This document shows, one piece after another, positions 51,340 through 59,871 of a stretch of DNA of 64,000 nucleotides. Below the pieces are notes generated by a model. It made no database searches and was not told where the DNA came from. It saw only the letters and a program-made list of their open reading frames with translations. Each line of letters opens with the position of its first letter. Position 1 is the stretch's first letter. The DNA is from Falsiroseomonas sp051860665. GTDB lineage: Bacteria; Pseudomonadota; Alphaproteobacteria; Acetobacterales; Acetobacteraceae. The translations under genes and the position numbers were made by a program. The stretch lies in assembly GCF_051860665.1 (NCBI RefSeq), contig NZ_JBHYDM010000012.1:62001-126000 (forward strand), read 5' to 3'.

Positions 51340-51611
51340 CGCCTGATCACCTCGATACCGGGTTCGACCAATGTCGTGCAGGCACGGCGCACGCCCTTCC
51401 CCGCCACCACCAGCCAGCAATCCTGGCAGGCGCCCATCCAGCAGAAGCCGGCGCGGCCACCATCCCCGAATTCGCTGGTGCGGACATGGCCGAGACCGGC
51501 TGTCAGCATCGCCGTCAACAGCGTGTCGCCCTGCTTCGCAGCGACCTCCACGCCATCGACGGTGAAGATGAGGGCGGGGCGGTCCTGGTCAACCAGTCGC
51601 GTCGCCGTCAC
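51336..51611 (-). CDS. (2Fe-2S)-binding gamma-like subunit (HcnA/OoxC-type, set 1)
   Basis: 91 residues. Cys57, Cys62, Cys65 and Cys78 (FCWMGACQDCW ... RRAC) form one ferredoxin-type [2Fe-2S] site in a sequence starting FTVDGVEVAAKQGDTLLTAML. The start is GTG at 51611, four bases into the SDR stop (GTGA); no ATG is available. It is the small subunit expected with the alpha and beta genes that follow and mediates electron flow within the complex. Confidence 0.88.
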   Translation of the reverse strand: MTATRLVDQDRPALIFTVDGVEVAAKQGDTLLTAMLTAGLGHVRTSEFGDGGRAGFCWMGACQDCWLVVAGKGVRRACTTLVEPGIEVIRR

Positions 51612-52300
51612 AACAGGGCCTCGAAACGACAATTCACCTTGAGCTCCCCCACCGAGGCGGTGTTGGGCAGGCGCAGCACCATCTCGACCAGCGCCGCCAC
51701 GTCTTCCGGCCGGCTCATCGCCTCGCGCGGGAATTTGGCGGCCATGGTCATCTCGGTGGCGACGAAGCCGGGGCAGATGGCGGTGGCGCGGATGCCGTGT
51801 TCCCAGCCCAGGCGCCGCACTTCCTGAGTCAGCGCCACCACGGCGAACTTGCTCATGGCATAGCCGAGGTTCTCGTTTGCCACGCGCTTGCCGGAGAGTG
51901 ACGAAAGATTCACCACCCGGCCCTCCCCGCTGGCGACCAGGTGCGGCCAGGCGGCGCGGATCACGCGCATCGGCGCCTTGACGTTCACCTGCCACATCGC
52001 GTCATGCGGCGTCTCATCGGCATCCAGCAGGCGCGCCACCGGATTGATGCCGGCGGCGTTCACCACCGCGTCGATGCGTCCGAAGCGGGCCATGGTGGCG
52101 GCCACCCAGGATTCGGCGCTGCCGGAATCCTCGGCATCCCAGCGATGCAGCATCAGGTCCGGCCCCGCCACCAGCTTGCCGGCGCTGCGGATGCCGGCGC
52201 TGATCAGCCAGCCGGAGCCATGCAGACGGCGCAACACCTCACGCCCGATCCCTCGGGACCCACCGGTGATCAGGGCCACGCGGCCCACCGGATCAAGCAT
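51608..52300 (-). CDS. Short-chain dehydrogenase/reductase
   Basis: 230 residues, classical SDR. The cofactor motif is LITGGSRGIGREVL near residue 10, VNAAGINPVAR is the NAG-type motif, NLSSLSG gives the catalytic Ser, and YAMSK gives Tyr and Lys of the active site. ATG 52300 lies eight bases inside dppD. It is embedded between the importer ATPase gene and the 2Fe-2S gene, so it likely reduces or oxidises a carbonyl/alcohol in the same pathway. Confidence 0.9.
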   Translation of the reverse strand: MLDPVGRVALITGGSRGIGREVLRRLHGSGWLISAGIRSAGKLVAGPDLMLHRWDAEDSGSAESWVAATMARFGRIDAVVNAAGINPVARLLDADETPHDAMWQVNVKAPMRVIRAAWPHLVASGEGRVVNLSSLSGKRVANENLGYAMSKFAVVALTQEVRRLGWEHGIRATAICPGFVATEMTMAAKFPREAMSRPEDVAALVEMVLRLPNTASVGELKVNCRFEALL

Positions 52301-53276
52301 GCGCCAATTCTCCCGTCGCGACATGGCAGCGCGCGGCATGGGCGGGTGCCACCTGCGCCAGCACCTGTTCCTGCTCGCAGCCCGCGCGCGCCAGGCCGCA
52401 GCGCGGCGCGAAGCGGCAGCCGGCGGGCATGGCATCCAGCGGCGGCACACGGCCGGGAATGGCCGAGAGCGCCTGGCCCGGCTGATCCAGCCGCGGAATC
52501 GCGGAGAACAGCGCCCGCGTATAGGGATGCTGCGGCTTCGCGAAAATCGCCTCGACCGGCCCCTGCTCGACGATCTCGCCGGCATACATCACCGCGACCC
52601 GGTCCGCGATCTGCGCCACCACGCCGAGGTTGTGGGTGATGAACAGCACCGCCATGCCGAAGCGCGCGCGCAGATCCGCCAACAGCCCCAGCACCTGTGC
52701 CTGGATGGTGACGTCCAGCGCCGTGGTCGGCTCATCCGCCAGCAGCACGGCGGGCTCGCAGGCCAGGGCGATCGCGATCATCACGCGCTGCCGCATGCCG
52801 CCCGAGAACTGGTGCGGATATTCGTCCAGCCGCTGCGCGGCGGAGGGAATCTTCACCTCCTCGAACAGCTCCTTCGCGCGGGCGCGGGCCGCCTTGCGGT
52901 CCATGCCACGATGAATCCGCAGGACCTCGGCCACCTGGTCGCCCACGGTCATCACCGGGTTCAGGCTGGTCATCGGTTCCTGGAAGATCATCGCCATGCG
53001 GTCGCCGCGCACGGATTCCAGCGCCTGGTCCGAAAGGCCCGCGAGGTCCCGCCCATCCAGCAGGATCTGCCCCGCCGCCACCCGGCCGAAGGGCGGCTGC
53101 ACCAGCCCCATGACGGAAAGCGCGGTGACCGACTTGCCGCAACCACTTTCCCCCACCAGCGCGAGGGTCTCATTCGGCATCAGGGTCAGCGACAGGTCGC
53201 GCACGGCCGGGTGCCAGCGGCCGCCGATGCGGAATTCCGTGCGCAGGCCGCGCAATTCCAGGGCTGGTTTCGTCAT
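52293..53276 (-). CDS. dppD: Dipeptide/opine-type ABC transporter ATPase (DppD/OppD)
   Basis: 327 residues. Walker A GESGCGKSV (Ser-Val typical of DppD), Q-loop FQEPMTSLNPV diagnostic for OppD/DppD, signature FSGGMRQRVMIAIAL, Walker B VLLADEPTTALD and a C-terminal GCRFAPRC Fe-S-type extension. It is separated from dppA/B/C/F by four genes, yet it is the only DppD in the operon, so it must complete that importer. Confidence 0.93.
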   Translation of the reverse strand: MTKPALELRGLRTEFRIGGRWHPAVRDLSLTLMPNETLALVGESGCGKSVTALSVMGLVQPPFGRVAAGQILLDGRDLAGLSDQALESVRGDRMAMIFQEPMTSLNPVMTVGDQVAEVLRIHRGMDRKAARARAKELFEEVKIPSAAQRLDEYPHQFSGGMRQRVMIAIALACEPAVLLADEPTTALDVTIQAQVLGLLADLRARFGMAVLFITHNLGVVAQIADRVAVMYAGEIVEQGPVEAIFAKPQHPYTRALFSAIPRLDQPGQALSAIPGRVPPLDAMPAGCRFAPRCGLARAGCEQEQVLAQVAPAHAARCHVATGELAHA

Positions 53277-53309
53277 CGCCCGGAAGCCTGCGCCAGCATG
53301 CGCCGCGCA

Positions 53310-54425
53310 TCAAGCCGGAACGGTGAAGCGATCCTGGTGGAAGGCGGCCACCGGCAGGTTGGTGGCGCCGCGGGCCATCAGCTCCGCCACCGCGGCGCCG
53401 GCGGCGGGCGAGAGCTGGAAGCCGTGGCCGGAGAAGCCGAAGGAGTGGAACAGGCCGGGCAGGCTGCGGCTTTCGCCGATCACCGGCATGTCGTCCGGCG
53501 GCCGCGCCTCCGTCCCCGTCCAGCTGCGGACGATGCGGGCCCCGGCGACGCAGGGGAAGATCTCGGCCGCGATGCGGGCGGCATGGGCCAGGCTGCCGAA
53601 AAGGACGGTGGAGGTCTCGGCCGCCTTGTCGTTGCGGCCCTGGTGGCCGCCGCCGATCACCACCGTGCCGGCGGCGGTCTGCTTGAAGGAGAGCGCTCGG
53701 GCCGTGGCGCCCACGGTGGGGTCGACGAAGGGCGGCAGGCGCTCCGTCACGATCATCATGCTGGCCTTGGTGCCGCAGGGGATGGTCTCCCCGGCCAGCG
53801 CCGCGAGGTCGGGCGCCCAGGCGCCGGCGCAATTCGCCACGCGCTCCGCCTCGAATGTCTGGTGGTCGGTGGCGACGCGGATGGTGCCGTCGGCCGTGCG
53901 TTCCAGGCCGGTGACGGCGACGCCCTCATGGATCACGACGCCGGCCTGTTCGGCGGCGCGCCGAAACGCCATGACGGTGCGCATGGGGTCCGCCGAGCCG
54001 TCGTCCCGCGTGACGATGGCACCCACCACATGCGGGGAGACGGCGGGCAGCAGGCGCCGCACCTCGGCCTGGTCCACCACCTCCTCATGCGTCCAGCCGA
54101 GGGCGCGGACCTGCGCGACGCGGGCCTCGTTCTTCGCCATATCGGCGGCGCTCTCGGCCACCTTCACCTGGCCGGTGGCGCGGAAGCCGCAATCGTCGCC
54201 GACCAGGGCGGTGATGCCGTGCCACATCTCGGCGGCGATGACCGACAGCGCGATCTCCGGCAAGGCGCGCCCCAGGCGCCGCACGCCGCCCGCATTCACC
54301 CCGCTGGAATGCCGCCCGACATGGCGGCGTTCGAGCAGCGTGACCTGCCAGCCGGGGGTGCGGGCCAAGTGCAGGGCGGTGGAAAGGCCATGCAGCCCGC
54401 CGCCGATCACGAGGGCCTTTTTCAT
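53310..54425 (-). CDS. FAD-dependent D-amino-acid/opine-type dehydrogenase, beta-like (second copy)
   Basis: 371 residues, DAO superfamily. FAD motif ALVIGGGLHGLSTALHLA; loop RHVGRHSSGVNAGGVRRLGR; C-terminal SWTGTEARPPDDMPVIG and HSFGFSGHGFQLSPAAGA. It shares these blocks with the set 1 beta subunit at 48863, so the two are paralogues. ATG 54425 was chosen; the open frame runs upstream into a REP-like repeat. It could partner the alpha/gamma pair at 54589/55980 or act alone. Confidence 0.87.
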   Translation of the reverse strand: MKKALVIGGGLHGLSTALHLARTPGWQVTLLERRHVGRHSSGVNAGGVRRLGRALPEIALSVIAAEMWHGITALVGDDCGFRATGQVKVAESAADMAKNEARVAQVRALGWTHEEVVDQAEVRRLLPAVSPHVVGAIVTRDDGSADPMRTVMAFRRAAEQAGVVIHEGVAVTGLERTADGTIRVATDHQTFEAERVANCAGAWAPDLAALAGETIPCGTKASMMIVTERLPPFVDPTVGATARALSFKQTAAGTVVIGGGHQGRNDKAAETSTVLFGSLAHAARIAAEIFPCVAGARIVRSWTGTEARPPDDMPVIGESRSLPGLFHSFGFSGHGFQLSPAAGAAVAELMARGATNLPVAAFHQDRFTVPA

Positions 54426-54435
54426 CGGCGGGGCC

Positions 54436-54568
54436 AAAAGCCCTCTCCCCCCGCTTGGGGGGAGAGGGTTGGGTGAGGGGGGCATCGCAACACAGAAAGC
54501 CGCTCAGCGACCTGCACATCCCCCTCACCCAACCCTCTCCCCCATAGGAAGTGGGGGAGAGGGCTTTT
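54436..54568. repeat. REP-like inverted repeat pair inside the dehydrogenase operon
   Basis: Left unit: CCCTCTCCCCCC (54441-54452), GCTT, GGGGGGAGAGGG (54457-54468), a perfect 12-bp stem, then TTGGGTGAGGGGGG. Right unit: the inverse, CCCCTCACCCAA then CCCTCTCCCCC (54533-54543), nine-base loop, GGGGGAGAGGG (54553-54563). Flanking AAAAG (54436) and CTTTT (54564) complete the symmetry, so the whole segment can also fold end to end. Same family as the repeats at 47172 and 63020. Confidence 0.88.
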
Positions 54569-54588
54569 GCCCATCGCCTGCGCCGGCC

Positions 54589-55983
54589 TCATCCCGCCAG
54601 CGCCGCCAGCTCGCCCAGCGTCAGCGGCTTGGTCGGGAAGCGGGTGCGGAAGGGGTCGACCTCGCCGCCCGGCACCCCGCGCGCCGCCGCGATCACGCCA
54701 TGCACCGCCGGGCCGCAGATGCGCCCCTGGCAGGGCCCCATGCCGGCGCGGGTGAAGGCCTTGGTCTGGTTGGCGCCGAGGCAGCCCAGCGCCACCGCCT
54801 GGCGCACCCGCCCGGCGGTCACCTCCTCGCAGCGGCAGAGGATCGTCTCGTCGGGGATGGCCGCCTCGGGCAGCGGCGGGAACATGGCGTCCAGGAACAG
54901 GCGCGGCGCCAGTTGCCGGTCGCGCAGCAGGCGCAGCGGGCCGGCGCGGCCGTCGCGCTCATCGGTGGTGATGCGGCCCAGCGCCCGCGCCGCCTCCAGC
55001 GCCGCGATGCGGCCGGAGAGCGCGGCCGCCCGCGCACCGCCGATGCCGCCCGAATCCCCCGCCACCATCACCCCCGGCACCGCCGTATTGCCCCAGAGAT
55101 CGAGCCCCGGCCGCCAGCAGCGCTGCACCGGGTCCCAGCCATGGGTGAGGCCGGCGATGGCGCGCGTCACCTGGGTATTCGGCACGACGCCGTCATGCAG
55201 CAGCAGCAGGTCCGCCGGATGCGCCACGCCATCCACCAGGATGCGCGCCAAGCGCCCCTCCCCTTCCGCGCGCAATTCGCGGGCCGGGATCACTTGCACC
55301 GCGCGCTTCACCCGCCGCTGCCACACAAGGCCGCGCCAGAGATATTCCGGCGCCTTCAGCGCCCGCAGCAGATGCGGCCGGGCGCGCTGCAGGCCGCCGG
55401 GTGGCGAGAGATCCACGATTCCCGCGATGGCACCGCCTTTCTCCAGCGCCTGCACCGCATAGAGCCAGAGCAGCGGCCCCTGCCCGGCCAGCCAGACCGC
55501 GCCTTCCGGCACCAGCCCGCCGGTCTTCAGCGCGATCTGCGCGGCGCCGACGCTCATCACCCCCGGCAGGGTCCAGCCCGGGATCGGCAGCGGGCGTTCG
55601 GTGGCGCCGGCGCAGAGGATCAGCCGCTCCGCCTGGATGGAGCGGGCCGCGCCGCCCTCGGACCAGAAGACCTTGCCCTCGGGCTCGACGGCCCAGAGGG
55701 TGGCGTTCGGGCGGTAGCTGGCGCCCGAGGCCCGGAAGGCCGCGGCCAGTTTCGCGCCGTCCTTGTCCTGGTCGTCCCTCGCTTCGCGCTTCTCAACAGC
55801 GCGATGCACCTGCCCGCCCGGCGCGGCATTCTCGTCCAGCACCAGCACCCGCATGCCATGCGCGCGCGCCTCGGTCGCTGCCGCCATGCCCGCGGGGCCG
55901 GCGCCCAGCACCAGCACATCCGTGGTCTCCGCCACTGGCGGCTTCGCGGCGCCCTCGGCGGTCCATTCGTCGGCGACGCTCAT
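54589..55983 (-). CDS. FAD/NAD-binding alpha-like subunit of opine/hydroxyproline-type dehydrogenase (set 2)
   Basis: 464 residues, OoxA/HcnB-like. An N-terminal ~18-residue extension precedes the Rossmann motif VLVLGAGPAGMAAATEA. A second nucleotide-binding motif is VWLAGQGPLLWLYAV, GVMVAGDSGGIGG binds FAD, and the C-terminal BFD-like domain has CRCEEVTAGRV and GPCQGRICG. ATG 55983 overlaps the 2Fe-2S gene stop (ATGA). It is a paralogue of the alpha subunit at 49978 (shared CTGAMDRVLP/CAGATERPLP and PGWTLPGV blocks). Confidence 0.9.
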   Translation of the reverse strand: MSVADEWTAEGAAKPPVAETTDVLVLGAGPAGMAAATEARAHGMRVLVLDENAAPGGQVHRAVEKREARDDQDKDGAKLAAAFRASGASYRPNATLWAVEPEGKVFWSEGGAARSIQAERLILCAGATERPLPIPGWTLPGVMSVGAAQIALKTGGLVPEGAVWLAGQGPLLWLYAVQALEKGGAIAGIVDLSPPGGLQRARPHLLRALKAPEYLWRGLVWQRRVKRAVQVIPARELRAEGEGRLARILVDGVAHPADLLLLHDGVVPNTQVTRAIAGLTHGWDPVQRCWRPGLDLWGNTAVPGVMVAGDSGGIGGARAAALSGRIAALEAARALGRITTDERDGRAGPLRLLRDRQLAPRLFLDAMFPPLPEAAIPDETILCRCEEVTAGRVRQAVALGCLGANQTKAFTRAGMGPCQGRICGPAVHGVIAAARGVPGGEVDPFRTRFPTKPLTLGELAALAG

Positions 55984-56276
55984 GCCGCGTCCTCCGCAAA
56001 GCCGCGCGCGCCGTGCTGCATCGAGGCGACCAGCCCGGGCGTCACCGGCACCAGGCAGGCCTGCACGTTCTGCGCGCCCGCCACCTGCACCAGGCAATCA
56101 AAGCAGGCGCCCATCAGACATAGCGGCCCGCGTGCCGCACCCGTCACCGGCGTTTCCCGGAACGTCGTGATGCCGGCAGCCAGCAGCGCCACGGCGAGAC
56201 TCTCGCCCGCCCGCGCCGGCAGCTCCCGCCCCTCCCACCAGAATGTGCAGTCGGGGGGGTCAGTGCGACGAAACAT
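55980..56276 (-). CDS. (2Fe-2S)-binding gamma-like subunit (set 2)
   Basis: 98 residues with Cys53, Cys58, Cys61 and Cys74 (LCLMGACFDCL ... VQAC) for one [2Fe-2S] cluster and the AGESLAVALLAAGI stretch typical of HcnA/OoxC-type small subunits. It overlaps the upstream FAD gene by 17 bases and the alpha gene by four, giving a tightly coupled beta-gamma-alpha order. Confidence 0.9.
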   Translation of the reverse strand: MFRRTDPPDCTFWWEGRELPARAGESLAVALLAAGITTFRETPVTGAARGPLCLMGACFDCLVQVAGAQNVQACLVPVTPGLVASMQHGARGFAEDAA

Positions 56277-57396
56277 GGGTCATTCCAACAAAGCGATCCG
56301 GATGCAGGTCGCGCGCATGTTCGGGCAGCACGCCGGCCAGCACCGCTTCCGCCAGCGGCCCCGCATGCACGGCGGCCAGCGTCACGCCCGAATGGCAGGT
56401 GGCGACGAAGCAGCCGGGATGGGTGGCGCTTTCCGCATAGGCGGGAAAGCCATCCGGCGTCATCGGCCGCAGCGCCGCCCAGCTGCGCACCATGCGCGCC
56501 TGCGACAGCACCGGCAGCACGCGCAAGGCACGCGCCGCCATGGTGGCCAGCGCCGCCGTGGTGGTGGCCGTCGCGAAACTGCCGTCATCCTCGCTGGTCA
56601 CGCCGATCTGCACCGTGCCGTCGCCGGTCTGGCGGATGGCGCTGGCCGGCAGCGGCAGCAGCGGCGCCAGGCGCTCCGTGACGATGTTCTGGCCGCGCAC
56701 CGGCCGCACCGGCACATCCAGCCCGACCATTTTGGCCAGCGGCGTCGTCTTCACGCCGGCGGCGACGACGATGCGCTGGGCCGTGACCTCGCTGCCATCC
56801 TCCCGCGTCACGCGATAGCCGCCGGCGATGGGCTCCACCGCCTGCACCGGCGCGCCCGGCAGATGCACCCCGCCCGCCGCGCGCAGGCCCGCCTGCAGCC
56901 CACGCAACAGCATCAGCGGATCGACATGGCCATCGGCCGGCTGGTAGCTGGCGCCCCGCACTTCCGGCCCCAGCGGGCAGCCCGGCATCAGCGCCTGCAG
57001 CTGCGCACGGTCCAGCATCTGCAGGCCTTCCTGGCCCTGGTTGTGCATGCGCTGCACGAAAAGCTGCCGCGCCCCGAATTCCGCATCGTCCAGGCAGAAG
57101 GTCAGCCCGCCCACCGCGCGATACTGCACGTCCCGCCCCGCCAGGGTGGAGGCCCGCTCCGCCAGCGCCGGCCACAGCGCCACGCTGCGCCGCGTCCAGG
57201 CCGCATAGGCCGGCATGCCGTCGCCTTTCGATTGCGACCAGACCAGGCCGAAATTGCCGCGCGCCGCGCGCAGCGCCACGTCGCCCTCGTCCAGCATGGC
57301 GACGCGCGCACCGCGTTCCGCGCAGCCAAAGCCAATGGCGGAGCCCACCATGCCGCCGCCGAGGATCGCGACGTCGAAGAGACCTGGGGATGACAT
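56260..57396 (-). CDS. FAD-dependent opine oxidase B-like subunit (third DAO-type copy)
   Basis: 378 residues, DAO superfamily. FAD motif VAILGGGMVGSAIGFGCA; ARGNFGLVWSQSKGDGMPAY is characteristic of the OoxB/opine dehydrogenase B branch and differs from the loops of the other two copies. C-terminal ALRPMTPDGFPAYAESA and HSGVTLAAVHAGPLAE follow. It is the first gene of the operon and the most natural beta partner for the gamma and alpha genes just behind it. ATG 57396 faces the divergent second receptor over 82 bases. Confidence 0.88.
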   Translation of the reverse strand: MSSPGLFDVAILGGGMVGSAIGFGCAERGARVAMLDEGDVALRAARGNFGLVWSQSKGDGMPAYAAWTRRSVALWPALAERASTLAGRDVQYRAVGGLTFCLDDAEFGARQLFVQRMHNQGQEGLQMLDRAQLQALMPGCPLGPEVRGASYQPADGHVDPLMLLRGLQAGLRAAGGVHLPGAPVQAVEPIAGGYRVTREDGSEVTAQRIVVAAGVKTTPLAKMVGLDVPVRPVRGQNIVTERLAPLLPLPASAIRQTGDGTVQIGVTSEDDGSFATATTTAALATMAARALRVLPVLSQARMVRSWAALRPMTPDGFPAYAESATHPGCFVATCHSGVTLAAVHAGPLAEAVLAGVLPEHARDLHPDRFVGMTHVSSH

Positions 57397-57478
57397 GCTT
57401 GCGAGGGTGGCGCGGCCGGGCCCATCCTGCAAGCCGGGAAGGTTTCGGCCGCAAGGGCCGTCGGGAAGGACAGGACAA

Positions 57479-58987
57479 ATGCGCAGCAGGCTGCTGGCCC
57501 TCGCCCTGGCGTTCGCGCTGCCCTCGGCCGTCATGGCCCAGACGCTGCGTGTCGGGCTGATCGCGCAGGACATGGGCACCACCGATCCGCATCGCGCCAG
57601 CGCGACGCAGGACAAGGCGCCGCTCGCCTGGGCCTATGACGGGCTGGTGCGCTTCCCGCCCGGCTCCGCCGATCCCGCGAAGCTGGAGCCCGACCTGGCG
57701 GAAAGCTTCGTGCGCAGCCCTGACGGCCTCAGCTTCACCTTCCGCCTGCGGCCCGGCATCCGCTTCCATGACGGCACGGCGATGGAGGCGGAGGATGTGG
57801 TCTTCTCCCTCCGCCGCGCCGCGGATCGCGCCCGCAGCGCCTTCTCCGGCGATTATGCGCCGGTCACGGCGATCGAGGTGCTGGACCCGATGACGGTGCG
57901 CGTGACGCTGCGCGAGGCGGTGGCCGGCGCGCTCGGGCTTTTCGCCAACTACCATGGCGGCATGATCGTCTCCCGCCGCGCCGATGCCGGCGGCCAGGCG
58001 CCCGGCACCGGCCCCTTCCGGCTGGAACGCGCCGGCGGCGGCGCGGCGCGGATGGTGGCGCATGACGCGCATTGGCGCGGCCGCCCGGCGATCCGCGCCA
58101 TCGAACTGCGCTTCATCACCTCCGATGCCACGCGCGAACTCGCCTATACCGCCGGCGAGCTCGACCTGTTCATCGGCCGGCGGGAGCAGCGCTGGGTGGA
58201 GCGGATGCGCGCGCATCCGAATACGGTGGTGGAGGTCTTCTCGCCCGGCGAATTCCGCACCCTGCTGATCAGCAGCCGCAGCGCGCCGCTGAACGATGGC
58301 CGCGTGCGCCGCGCCGTGCAGCATGCCATCGATACGCATGCGATCGCGCGCTTCGTGGGCCTCGACGTGGCGACCCCCTGGGCCAGCCCGGTGCCGCCCG
58401 GCTATCTCGGCGCGACGGAGGATCTGCCGCGCTATCCGCACGACCTGGCGCGTGCGCGGGCCCTGCTGGCCCAGGCCGGGCACCCGAACGGCGTCACCAT
58501 CCGTGCCGTCGTCTCCTCCAACTCCGCGCAATTGCCGATCATGGAAGTGGTGCAGGCGCAGCTGCGGCGCGCGAATATCCGCCTCGACATGGAGGTGGTG
58601 GAACATGCGACCTATCACGCGCGGATCCGCCAGGACCTGTCGCAGCTCACCTTCTACGGCGCCGCGCGCTATCCGGTGGCGGACAGCTACCTCGGCCAGT
58701 TCTACCATTCGCGCAGCGCGCCGGGGCAGCCCACCATGTCGCTGAACTTCGCCCATTGCAGCGCCGCCGATGCGGAGATCGATGCGGCGCGGGCGGAACC
58801 GGACGAGGCGCGACAGCTCGCCCTCTGGGCGACCGCGCAGCGCAAGGTGATGGAGGCCGGCTGCAGCCTGCCGCTCTTCGACCTGAAGCAGGTCTGGGTG
58901 CGCCGCGCCGGTCTCAGCCTGGGCTACCGGCTGGAAGGCTCGCTGAACCTCGGCCCCGCCATCACGGCGCAGACGCGGCTGGACTGA
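57479..58987 (+). CDS. Second peptide/opine-type ABC substrate-binding protein (DppA-like)
   Basis: 502-residue family 5 receptor; signal peptide about 1-21 (ALALAFALPSAVMAQ), then TLRVGLIAQDMGTTDPHRA. GIRFHDGTAMEAEDVVFSL and GTGPFRLERA are the family landmarks. It is paralogous to the receptor at 47271. It is transcribed away from the 13-gene operon, so a shared divergent promoter region (57397-57478) may control both. An AGGACA site precedes the ATG. It likely gives the DppBCDF channel a second ligand specificity. Confidence 0.93.
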   Translation: MRSRLLALALAFALPSAVMAQTLRVGLIAQDMGTTDPHRASATQDKAPLAWAYDGLVRFPPGSADPAKLEPDLAESFVRSPDGLSFTFRLRPGIRFHDGTAMEAEDVVFSLRRAADRARSAFSGDYAPVTAIEVLDPMTVRVTLREAVAGALGLFANYHGGMIVSRRADAGGQAPGTGPFRLERAGGGAARMVAHDAHWRGRPAIRAIELRFITSDATRELAYTAGELDLFIGRREQRWVERMRAHPNTVVEVFSPGEFRTLLISSRSAPLNDGRVRRAVQHAIDTHAIARFVGLDVATPWASPVPPGYLGATEDLPRYPHDLARARALLAQAGHPNGVTIRAVVSSNSAQLPIMEVVQAQLRRANIRLDMEVVEHATYHARIRQDLSQLTFYGAARYPVADSYLGQFYHSRSAPGQPTMSLNFAHCSAADAEIDAARAEPDEARQLALWATAQRKVMEAGCSLPLFDLKQVWVRRAGLSLGYRLEGSLNLGPAITAQTRLD

Positions 58988-59002
58988 CACCGACACGAAA
59001 AA

Positions 59003-59029
59003 GCCCGCCGCGGCCGAAGCCGGGCGGGC
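59003..59029 (-). terminator. Rho-independent terminator downstream of the fasciclin gene
   Basis: On the minus strand the sequence folds as GCCCGCC (59029-59023) and GGCGGGC (59009-59003) followed by TTTTTC (59002-58997), a classical intrinsic terminator for the gene ending at 59071. A second stem, CTGCCGGCC/GGCCGGCAG (59040-59059), lies between it and the stop codon. Read on the plus strand, the stem may also help end the receptor gene. Confidence 0.75.
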
Positions 59030-59070
59030 CATGGATCACCTGCCGGCCGAGGCCGGCAGATGGCCCGTCA

Positions 59071-59679
59071 TCACGGCCAGATGACCTGGTCGATGCCGTG
59101 GATCACGCCGTTGCTGGCGACGATATCGGCCGCCACCACGCGCGCCGGCTGCGCCGCGACGTTCATGCCGGCGGCGCCGAAGCCGGCCACCTGCTGGCCG
59201 GGCGCCGGGTTGCGCAGCGTCACCGCGCCATTCGCCATGGCCAGCGCGATATCCGCGCCATTGCGCGTGGTCAGGCGGCGCTCGGCGCCGGTCAGCTCGG
59301 TGGAGCGGAAGGCACCCGGGACGACGTGGTAGTTGATCAGCGCGGCCAGGCGCTGGCGATCCACGCTCTCCTGGCTGCCGCCGGCGGAATTGGTGCCGGT
59401 GAGCTGCTGCAGCAGGTTCGCCGGGGCGCCCTGGAAGGCGGCGTCGATCGGCGCGAAGACCGTCATCGGCTGCGCGGCGCGGAAATTCTCCACCATGCCG
59501 GCGCGGGTGATCAGGTCCAGGAAGCGCGAAAAGCGCGTATCGCCGGCCATGGTATCGGCCAGGGTGCGGGTCGGCGGCACGGTCTGGGCGCGCAGGATGG
59601 CGGGGGCGGCCAGGGTGCCGGCGGCGACCATGGAGCCGATCGTCAGGAAGCCGCGGCGCGGCAGGCGGGTTTCGATCAT
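59071..59679 (-). CDS. Exported fasciclin (FAS1)-domain protein
   Basis: 202 residues. A Tat-type signal (LPRRGFLTIGSMVAAGTLAAPAILRAQ, cleavage near residue 32) is followed by one FAS1 domain with the H1 box AQPMTVFAPIDAAFQ, YHVVPGAFRSTEL and the H2-like end ADIVASNGVIHGIDQVIWP. FAS1 domains mediate adhesion at the cell surface. AAGGA lies ten bases before ATG 59679. A clear terminator follows. Divergent from the photolyase gene over 192 bases, in which only a GGTTC/GAACC repeat (59771-59789) is visible. Confidence 0.93.
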   Translation of the reverse strand: MIETRLPRRGFLTIGSMVAAGTLAAPAILRAQTVPPTRTLADTMAGDTRFSRFLDLITRAGMVENFRAAQPMTVFAPIDAAFQGAPANLLQQLTGTNSAGGSQESVDRQRLAALINYHVVPGAFRSTELTGAERRLTTRNGADIALAMANGAVTLRNPAPGQQVAGFGAAGMNVAAQPARVVAADIVASNGVIHGIDQVIWP

Positions 59680-59871
59680 GGGGGTTCTTCCTTTTCTGTG
59701 GCCCGCACAGCCGCGGCCTCGGGGGCGGCCTGGCATTGCGGTCGGGGGCAGAACGCCGCGGCCCCGAATTGGTTCAACGGCACCGAACCGGATCGGTCAC
59801 CGCGCGCCAGGGGCGCCTGACTTGCACCTGCCATGGCTCCCTTCCGGCCCGATCCACCCTAGATAGGGAGG

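Noticed and set aside
54436..54568. CRISPR-like or attachment-site interpretation of the repeats
   Set aside because: Only two inverted units with no regular spacing, no cas genes and no integrase; REP-like pair is the better description.
52996..57393. Plus-strand open frame of 1465 codons antisense to five genes
   Set aside because: It is fully antisense to dehydrogenase and ATPase genes with intact motifs and is rich in low-complexity Arg/Ala/Gly; it arises from codon-position GC bias.
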